DNA of 11,199 bases from Oscillospiraceae bacterium (GTDB taxonomy: Bacteria > Bacillota_A > Clostridia > Oscillospirales > Oscillospiraceae). The notes beneath the pieces were generated by a model. It saw nothing but the letters and a program-made list of their open reading frames with translations, was not told the origin of the DNA and searched no databases. Both the position numbers and the translations under genes were made by a program. The stretch is from positions 1 to 11,199 of the forward strand of contig JAFZOC010000163.1 in NCBI GenBank assembly GCA_017550765.1, in the 5' to 3' direction. Positions 6,880-11,199 of the stretch are shown here, in pieces (within the stretch, counting starts at the first letter, position 1; each line of letters opens with the position of its first letter).

Positions 6880-6908
6880 TTGCGCATGATCTTAGATCAT
6901 GTTATCAT
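6880..6908 (+). promoter_or_regulatory. Candidate promoter of the rightward operon
   Basis: TTGCGC (6880-6885), a 17-bp spacer and TATCAT (6903-6908) fit a sigma-A promoter with a good -10 (5 of 6) and a weak -35 (3 of 6). It lies in an AT-rich island and points at the gene starting at 7016, with a predicted start near 6915 and a leader of about 100 bases. The spacer is almost entirely filled by a perfect inverted repeat. Confidence 0.55.
6885..6901. promoter_or_regulatory. Inverted repeat CATGATC-TTA-GATCATG, likely operator
   Basis: Two perfect 7-bp arms flank a 3-bp centre. The site sits between the -35 and -10 boxes of the plus-strand promoter candidate, the classic place for a repressor that blocks RNA polymerase. 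A further ATGATCGATC element at 6927-6936 resembles one arm. No regulator gene is visible in the window, so the binding protein is unknown. Confidence 0.55.
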
Positions 6909-6957
6909 CTAAACTTGGAAATTTATATGATCGATCTGCGATATGACCTGATCGGGG

Positions 6958-7010
6958 GCCTGCCGACAGTAGGCGGGCGGAAGAGCGGCGCTGCCCGGCA
7001 GCGGGAGGAG
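6958..7010 (+). promoter_or_regulatory. Leader hairpins and strong Shine-Dalgarno before the rightward operon
   Basis: Two GC-rich stems can form in the leader. GCCTGCC/GGCGGGC (6958-6964 with 6972-6978) has 7 pairs including one G-T and a 7-base loop. CGCTGC/GCAGCG (6989-6994 with 6998-7003) has 6 pairs and a 3-base loop. The second stem ends on the first base of the Shine-Dalgarno GGGAGGAG (7003-7010), which lies 5 bases before the ATG at 7016. The arrangement and even the spacer (ATCCG) resemble those before ggt (ATCTC). Confidence 0.45.
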
Positions 7011-7015
7011 ATCCG

Positions 7016-7900
7016 ATGGATGCGAGAAAAGCCTTGCGCGAAGGAGAGCGGGCAGAGCTCCGGCTCTACCGCGCCCTGGGGATCGAGCCTTTCCGCCGCC
7101 TGATGTTCGCCGTGGAGCGTCTGCGCCATCGCCGGGACGGCGCGCGCAACGCCAACTATCATCTGACCGAGAGCGCGCCCGGCGCGCTGGCCGGAGCCAT
7201 GCCCTTCCTTCGCTACAACGGGGCCCTGCATGCGGTCGCGCTGACCGCGCTGCTCCTGGCATTGCTGCTCTGGCGGCGTTTTACAGATGTATCCTGGCTC
7301 TGGGAGCTCCCGTTCTGGCTGCTGGCGGCGCTGGACCTCTGGTGCCTGATGCTGCAGCGCTACAACGCCATCCGGATCTCCGCCCTGGACCGGCTGCGGA
7401 TCGCGCGCCGGGATGCCGCGCTCCGCGAACGCGCCGCGCAGCTGCGCGGGGAGATGGGCGGTCGCTGCGAGACGGCTGCGGAGGATCTGGAGCTGGTCCG
7501 GGATCTCCTGGAAGGCCTGCAGGCCGGCGCGGACCGGGAGATCGGCCGCGAGGACCTGCCGTCGCTGCGGCGCCTCGCCGCGCTGCTCCCGACGGAAGAG
7601 GCGAGAGCCGGCGGCGCGGAGGGAGGGACCTGCCCTTCGGCAGACCGCCCGCTCTCTTCTGTGGCAGAGCAGATCGAGCCCGGTCGGGTCCTCTATACCC
7701 GCGCCGAGCGCCGCGCTGCCGCGCTGGACAGGGCCCTCGGCCACAGGGGCAGGGCAACGCCGCTGCGCCCCTTCTTCTTCCGGACCGAAGACGCCGAGAC
7801 GGAGCGCTGTGCCGGCGCGCTGTTCCCGGTGCGCCGGGCAGAGGCGATGGAGGAGCGGCTGCTCCTGCTGCGCCTTCTGCTGACGGAGGACCGGCCATGA
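7016..7900 (+). CDS. Uncharacterised two-helix membrane protein with QRYN motif
   Basis: A 294-residue protein that I cannot assign to a characterised family. A basic, helical N-terminus (about 1-45) is followed by NANYHL (45-50) and FLRYNGALH (64-72). Two transmembrane helices follow (about 70-87 and 96-114), the second running into LMLQRYNAIRI (111-121). That QRYN motif after a helix is reminiscent of the end of the small CrtO-type acyltransferase (glycosyl-4,4'-diaponeurosporenoate acyltransferase) membrane family, but the similarity is short and I do not assign that activity. Residues about 122-294 form a long soluble Arg/Ala/Leu-rich helical region with possible coiled-coil parts. ATG at 7016 has GGGAGGAG 5 bases upstream. 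It is first in the rightward operon and overlaps the next gene by ATGA, so the two are probably made in a fixed ratio and may form a complex at the membrane. The function is unknown. Confidence 0.8.
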   Translation: MDARKALREGERAELRLYRALGIEPFRRLMFAVERLRHRRDGARNANYHLTESAPGALAGAMPFLRYNGALHAVALTALLLALLLWRRFTDVSWLWELPFWLLAALDLWCLMLQRYNAIRISALDRLRIARRDAALRERAAQLRGEMGGRCETAAEDLELVRDLLEGLQAGADREIGREDLPSLRRLAALLPTEEARAGGAEGGTCPSADRPLSSVAEQIEPGRVLYTRAERRAAALDRALGHRGRATPLRPFFFRTEDAETERCAGALFPVRRAEAMEERLLLLRLLLTEDRP

Positions 7901-8952
7901 GCGCCCGCGGGAGGGGAGGGAGCCGACCGCTCGCCGCTGCACAGCTGGAGCAGCTGATGAGACGTTACGCAGCGGAGCTGCTCCCGGCCGATGTCGTCCT
8001 GCGCCCCGCCTGGGAGCGGGATGAGCCCAGTGGCCAGATCCGGCGCCTTCCGGAAGGCGCGGTCCAGGTCTGCATCGACCTCAAAGCGCTGCGGGGACGG
8101 CTCTTCGCCGGCGCGCGGGAGCAGATCGCGAGCCTATGGCTCACGGTCCGCGCCATGGGAGAGCGCCTGCGCCTGCTGGAGCAGGCCCGCTGCCGCGAGC
8201 CCGAGAGCTATCTGGAGGGCCTTGCGATGCTGGACGATCTGGCCCGCTGGGAACGGGAGGGACGTCTCTGCGTCTGTGTGCCCAGGCTGGACAAGGAGAG
8301 GGCACCGCTCAGCGGCCCCCGCGGGCCCGGAGATCTTCTAGCGGCGCTCCGCGCCCTGGAAGACATGCTGGACCAGCTCGGAGACGACGCGCCGGGAACG
8401 GCTCCTGCGCTGCTGGACGAGCTGCGGCTGTGGAGCGCGGTCCCTGAGCTCAGCTGGCAGGAAGAGCTCCCCGGCCTCCTCCGGCAGATCGCCACGGCAG
8501 CCGCGCAGGAGCTCCTGGAGCGGGGCTGTACAGCGCCTGCCGCGACCTGCCTGGCCGGCGCGGACGGGGCCCTGTGCAGCCTGCGGGAGCTGTCGGAGCG
8601 GGGCCGGGACGGACAGCGTCCCTTCCAGACGGGCCTGGCTCTGCGCTGGCTCTGTCTGCTGGCGCTCCGCGGAGAAGGGGAGGCGGACCTGGTCCCGGTC
8701 GCGAGCGCGAGGGGACTTGAGAGAGACGTGTGCGCCTTGCTCACATGGGCGCAGGGCCGAACGGGGCCTCGCTGCCGGGACATGCTCCTGGCGCTGAGCG
8801 AGCTGGCCCGGGGCCTGCAGCGACTGCCGGGACGGGAGCGCCTGACCGGCGACGACGGCGGCGTCTGGCCCTTGGGGATGCAGACCTTCCCCCAGGCGGA
8901 GCGGGCGAGAGACCGCGCCCTCCGGCCCGGTGCGGGGAAAAAGACGAAATGA
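7897..8952 (+). CDS. Uncharacterised cytosolic alpha-helical protein
   Basis: A 351-residue protein that I do not recognise. The start is ATG at 7897, overlapping the upstream stop as ATGA; the frame is open further upstream, but that part lies inside the previous gene. It is rich in Leu, Ala and Arg and looks helical throughout. There is no clear transmembrane segment; WLCLLALRG (251-259) is too short. Distinct stretches are QLMRRYAAELLPADVVLRPA (19-38), AVQVCIDLKALRGRLF (55-70), a helical pair with LRALEDMLDQLGDD (151-164) and LSELARGLQRLPGRERL (300-316), and a basic C-terminus ending in GAGKKTK. No nucleotide-binding or catalytic signature is evident. Eight cysteines are scattered without a CxxC metal motif. 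Translational coupling to the membrane protein suggests a cytoplasmic partner of it. A structural or adaptor role would fit, but this is inference. Confidence 0.75.
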   Translation: MSARGRGGSRPLAAAQLEQLMRRYAAELLPADVVLRPAWERDEPSGQIRRLPEGAVQVCIDLKALRGRLFAGAREQIASLWLTVRAMGERLRLLEQARCREPESYLEGLAMLDDLARWEREGRLCVCVPRLDKERAPLSGPRGPGDLLAALRALEDMLDQLGDDAPGTAPALLDELRLWSAVPELSWQEELPGLLRQIATAAAQELLERGCTAPAATCLAGADGALCSLRELSERGRDGQRPFQTGLALRWLCLLALRGEGEADLVPVASARGLERDVCALLTWAQGRTGPRCRDMLLALSELARGLQRLPGRERLTGDDGGVWPLGMQTFPQAERARDRALRPGAGKKTK

Positions 8953-8994
8953 CGAGCCGACCGCCCAGGGCCTGCCCTGTACGGTCGACCCTGA

Positions 8995-9017
8995 CAGATC
9001 CGGCAAGTGCGGATCTG
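8995..9017 (+). promoter_or_regulatory. Perfect 8-bp hairpin in the gap between the second and third operon genes
   Basis: CAGATCCG (8995-9002) and CGGATCTG (9010-9017) pair perfectly around a 7-base loop. The site lies in the 110-bp gap 8953-9062, the largest gap in the rightward operon. No T-run follows, so it is not a standard intrinsic terminator. A processing or stability element that sets different expression of the genes on either side is possible. No good promoter is visible in the gap. The next gene's ribosome binding site is modest (GGGAAGAG, about 13 bases before the ATG). Confidence 0.4.
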
Positions 9018-9062
9018 GATATCGATCGAAAGAACGATGATGGGAAGAGATGGTAGACTGAT

Positions 9063-10604
9063 ATGAGCAGCGGAGTAGAATCCGGCGGCGCGATCGCCGG
9101 CGTCGTCCTGTTGCCCGTAGGGCTCGCCCTGGGCGCGGGATGGCTGGCATGGCAGGCGGGGGCGCTCCTGGTGAGAGCGGACCAGGCCGCCAATGCCCAG
9201 ATCCAGGCAGTGAGAGAGCGACAGGCAGCCGAGGCGCAGCAGCGCCACATGGCGGCCTTGGCCGGCCGCAAGGAGCTGCTGGCCCTGTGCGAGCGGGTGC
9301 GGGCGGAGCTCTCTGCCCACGGCGACTTGGGACAGATCGCGGATGTGGAGCAGATGCGCTTCGAGCTGGATCGGATCTGCGCCGAGGAGCTGCCTGAGGA
9401 CAGCGCGAAGCTGGAGGCGATGAACGTCGTCGCCCTGATGAAGGTCCAGGAGATCGTGAGCCGCCAGCGGCGGCTGGGACAGCTGCGGGTCAAGACCGAC
9501 GCCGTCTACGACGGCATCGCGGTGGCGGATCTGATGGACGATCTGCGCACGGCCTTCGCCTCGATGCAGATCCGCAGGACCCAGGGCGGCAACGTCGCCG
9601 CGGCAGATCCCCTTGCCCTGGAGCGCGCGGCGCTGGACAAGCGCCTGGACGAGGTCGCGGCGCGTGTGATCGCGGCGGCGGACTTCGCGGTGGTCCTGGG
9701 GCGGGACTACGGCATCGCCGAACGCCACCGCGTCTGGCTGGAGAGCGTGCTCAACGGCTTGGATGAGAGGATCGGCGCGCTCTACGCGCCTTCGATGCCC
9801 AATGACCGCCTGAAGAAAGGGATCCGCTCCCTGGAAGAGCTCATGCAAGAGTTCGATATGATCCGCCCGGGGCTGGAGAAAGAGCGCCGGGAGCTGGATC
9901 TGCTGTATCCGATCTACGCGAAGGCGGCGGTGGGCTTCGGCGAGAAGGCCCGGGAGCTGCGCTCCTTCAAGAGCGCCAAAGAGCTCCGCGCGGAGATGGA
10001 GCGGCTGAAAGGCCGGCAGGCCCGGGCGGAAGAGTGCGCTGCGATCTATCGGGAACTGGGCCGCGCCGCCTATGTCTGCCTGGCCTGGGACCAGGAGCTG
10101 GCAGCCATGGGCTATCGGGTCAAGCCCCGCAGCCAGACCAGAGACCTGACCGCGCACAAGCCCAAGCGCGCCACGGTGGGAGAGCAGAAGCTGCCCTTCT
10201 ACGACTGGGACGGCAAGGAGATGACCCAGTTCTATTCCATCTCCGACACCTGCCACCTGCAGCTGATCGTCCATCCGGACGGGAGCACCACCATGCAGAC
10301 GATCGTCACCGGCGACGACACGGAGAAGGATCGGCAGACGCAGAAACAGCACTGCGCCAGCCTCGCCCGGCTCCATGAGCGGCTCGCGCAGAACTGGTTC
10401 CTCAGTTACGGCTATGACGAGATCCTGCCGCCGGAGGAGCTCTTCACCGCGGCGGACTGGCGCGTGGAGAACCGGGACATCTGGCCGGAAGAGGTCGAGG
10501 AGCGCCGGGAAGAGCGCCAGGAAGAGCAGCAGGAAGAGAGAAGAGAAGAGCGCCGCGCGGATCGGCGGGAAGAAGAGAAAAAGCGCTTCATGACCAAGCC
10601 CTGA
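9063..10604 (+). CDS. Uncharacterised membrane-anchored coiled-coil protein with C-terminal globular domain
   Basis: A 513-residue protein without a recognised name. A glycine-rich hydrophobic segment (about 9-37, AIAGVVLLPVGLALGAGWLAW) gives one membrane helix or a hairpin. A long helical, probably coiled-coil region covers about 38-345, with heptad-like stretches at 40-140, 185-270 and 270-335. A compact mixed domain lies at about 375-465: it begins KLPFYDWDGKEMTQFYSIS (376-394) and contains CHLQLIVHPDGSTTMQTIVT (397-416), which looks like a beta hairpin, then a helix with QHCASLARLHERLAQNWF (429-446). The tail (about 478-507) is almost only Glu, Arg and Gln. With the hydrophobic segment at the N-terminus and a positively charged flank after it, most of the chain is probably cytoplasmic. 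It may be a scaffold for the neighbouring zinc-ribbon and helical proteins. The catalytic role is unknown. Confidence 0.8.
   Translation: MSSGVESGGAIAGVVLLPVGLALGAGWLAWQAGALLVRADQAANAQIQAVRERQAAEAQQRHMAALAGRKELLALCERVRAELSAHGDLGQIADVEQMRFELDRICAEELPEDSAKLEAMNVVALMKVQEIVSRQRRLGQLRVKTDAVYDGIAVADLMDDLRTAFASMQIRRTQGGNVAAADPLALERAALDKRLDEVAARVIAAADFAVVLGRDYGIAERHRVWLESVLNGLDERIGALYAPSMPNDRLKKGIRSLEELMQEFDMIRPGLEKERRELDLLYPIYAKAAVGFGEKARELRSFKSAKELRAEMERLKGRQARAEECAAIYRELGRAAYVCLAWDQELAAMGYRVKPRSQTRDLTAHKPKRATVGEQKLPFYDWDGKEMTQFYSISDTCHLQLIVHPDGSTTMQTIVTGDDTEKDRQTQKQHCASLARLHERLAQNWFLSYGYDEILPPEELFTAADWRVENRDIWPEEVEERREERQEEQQEERREERRADRREEEKKRFMTKP
10494..10583 (+). repeat. Low-complexity Glu/Arg-coding purine-rich tract
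   Basis: The 3' end of the coiled-coil gene encodes about 30 residues that are nearly all Glu, Arg and Gln. The DNA is built from imperfect repeats of GAAGAGCGCC-like and GAAGAG units. It yields a highly charged helical tail, and slippage could vary its length between strains. Confidence 0.6.
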
Positions 10605-10627
10605 AGCGCGCAAAGGAGAGATGACGG

Positions 10628-11199
10628 ATGACCAGCCGGAGATACAAGATCCCCCTGAAACGGTGCCCGGGATGCGGGCTCTACTACGATATCTCCTGTG
10701 AGACCTGCGCCTGCGGAGCGGATCTTCGAGGCGTCCCGGGCGAGCTCGTGGACGAGGAGATCGACATCGCGGAGTTTGGCAAGATCGACAAGAAGAAGCC
10801 CGTTTACGTGCAAGTCTGCACGTTCAGAGGCTGCGGGACGGAAAATTTCACGCCCGACCCGCAGAAACGGGTCAAGGTCTGCCGCCGCTGTGGGAGCGGA
10901 CGCGTCGCGCTGATCGCGCCGGTGCTCTACGAGCCGAAGGAGCCTGAGAAGGAAGAGCCCGCGAAAGAGACGGGCGATAAGCCTGCCGGCGTACACAGCG
11001 TCCTGCGGATGGAGCACACGATCCCGGTCGCGCCGGCGGCGCAGACCGCTGCGGCGAGCGCGCCCCAGCGGAGCGAGAGCGAAGTCCAGACGGACGAAGA
11101 TGTGCAAAAGTGGATGGCGATCGCGTCCAAGATCCGCGAAAAGGGCGAGAGAGGCGGAGCCGGCGCGTCCGGCGCCCCTGCGTCCGCCCCTGCGCCTGC
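10628..11199 (+). CDS. Double zinc-ribbon protein with disordered linker (C-terminus cut by window edge)
   Basis: I translated this frame by hand: 190 residues from ATG at 10628, open at the window edge. The first zinc ribbon uses CPGC (C13, C16) and CETCACG (C24, C27, C29), of which four probably bind zinc. The second uses C64-x4-C69 and C85-x2-C88. After about residue 100 comes a Pro/Glu/Lys then Ala/Ser-rich linker with one likely helix (about 157-173, DVQKWMAIASKIREKGE). It ends in an Ala/Pro/Gly-rich stretch at the edge. The start is set by AAAGGAG (10612-10618), 9 bases upstream. An ATG at 10621 is in another frame and stops after about 26 codons. It follows the coiled-coil gene by 23 bp. 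Zinc-ribbon pairs followed by a long linker often precede an FHA or another signalling domain in Clostridia, but none is visible here, so that is only a prediction. An adaptor role is likely. Confidence 0.83.
   Translation, partial: MTSRRYKIPLKRCPGCGLYYDISCETCACGADLRGVPGELVDEEIDIAEFGKIDKKKPVYVQVCTFRGCGTENFTPDPQKRVKVCRRCGSGRVALIAPVLYEPKEPEKEEPAKETGDKPAGVHSVLRMEHTIPVAPAAQTAAASAPQRSESEVQTDEDVQKWMAIASKIREKGERGGAGASGAPASAPAP

Larger units (their letters stand above)
6597..7015. other. Divergent intergenic regulatory region
   Basis: This 419-bp gap separates the leftward and rightward operons. It holds two AT-rich islands, around 6665-6710 and 6860-6950, in otherwise very GC-rich DNA, and each carries a promoter firing away from the other. 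Between them (about 6711-6855) is GC-rich DNA with repeated GGTCAGA-type elements. No gene was found in it: the upstream extension of the minus-strand frame to 6887 has no ribosome binding site and crosses the promoter. Confidence 0.8.

Noticed and set aside
6597..6887. Longer version of the transferase starting at 6887
   Set aside because: The extra 97 residues are basic and low complexity, lack a ribosome binding site and would cross the perfect promoter at 6678-6706.
7342..7896. Upstream extension of the second rightward gene
   Set aside because: It lies wholly inside the first gene in another frame and is Arg/Gly/Pro-rich shadow sequence; the ATGA overlap at 7897 is the natural start.
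8208..10613. An 801-codon minus-strand open frame opposite the coiled-coil gene and part of the preceding gene
   Set aside because: It is an antisense shadow created by codon bias. It spans two plus-strand genes and their gap, and its translation is low-complexity Ser/Arg/Pro-rich over the second half.
10621..10700. Alternative ATG at 10621 for the zinc-ribbon gene
   Set aside because: It is in a different frame and ends at a TGA after about 26 codons; the frame from 10628 gives the zinc ribbons.
1..11199. CRISPR array, tRNA, rRNA, transposase or attachment site
   Set aside because: No regularly spaced repeats, cloverleaf, rRNA-like stretch or transposase motif was found on either strand by eye.

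Overview
The window is GC-rich (roughly two thirds G+C) chromosomal DNA from a bacterium. It uses strong GGAGG-type ribosome binding sites and sigma-70/sigma-A promoter hexamers. A CDP-glycerol glycerophosphotransferase-type enzyme next to a lipoteichoic-acid-synthase/sulfatase-like domain points to a Gram-positive cell wall. With the GC content and the YwrD-like gamma-glutamyltransferase, a high-GC member of the Clostridia (Bacillota) is my best guess. This is inference; no rRNA or marker gene is present.

The layout is two divergent gene blocks around a 419-bp regulatory region (6597-7015). Leftward (minus strand) from that region come: a membrane-anchored CDP-glycerol glycerophosphotransferase-like protein (5322-6596); a 937-residue fusion of a YidC/Oxa1-type membrane domain with an LTA-synthase/sulfatase-superfamily domain (2512-5325), overlapping the previous gene by ATGA; a cytoplasmic gamma-glutamyltransferase (723-2348); and a metallo-beta-lactamase-fold hydrolase that runs off the left edge (1-712). 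The first two form a translationally coupled pair, probably for making or modifying a teichoic-acid-like glycerol-phosphate polymer at the membrane. The last two form a second tight pair, possibly for amide, lactone or glutathione-type small-molecule turnover. They sit behind a 163-bp gap with no promoter that I can see.

Rightward (plus strand) from the region comes an operon of four genes that I do not recognise as a characterised system. They are a two-helix membrane protein carrying a QRYN motif (7016-7900), a cytosolic helical protein (7897-8952, ATGA overlap), an N-terminally anchored coiled-coil protein with a C-terminal globular domain and a Glu/Arg tail (9063-10604), and a double zinc-ribbon protein with a long disordered linker that continues past the right edge (10628-11199). 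The set looks like a membrane-associated multi-protein complex and is the best candidate for an undescribed system.

The central region holds a perfect-consensus minus-strand promoter (TTGACA, 17 bp, TATAAT) with tandem repeats upstream and a 13-bp palindrome downstream. It also holds a plus-strand promoter candidate whose spacer is filled by a perfect 17-bp inverted repeat, which suggests repression. No tRNA, rRNA, CRISPR array or insertion sequence was seen.
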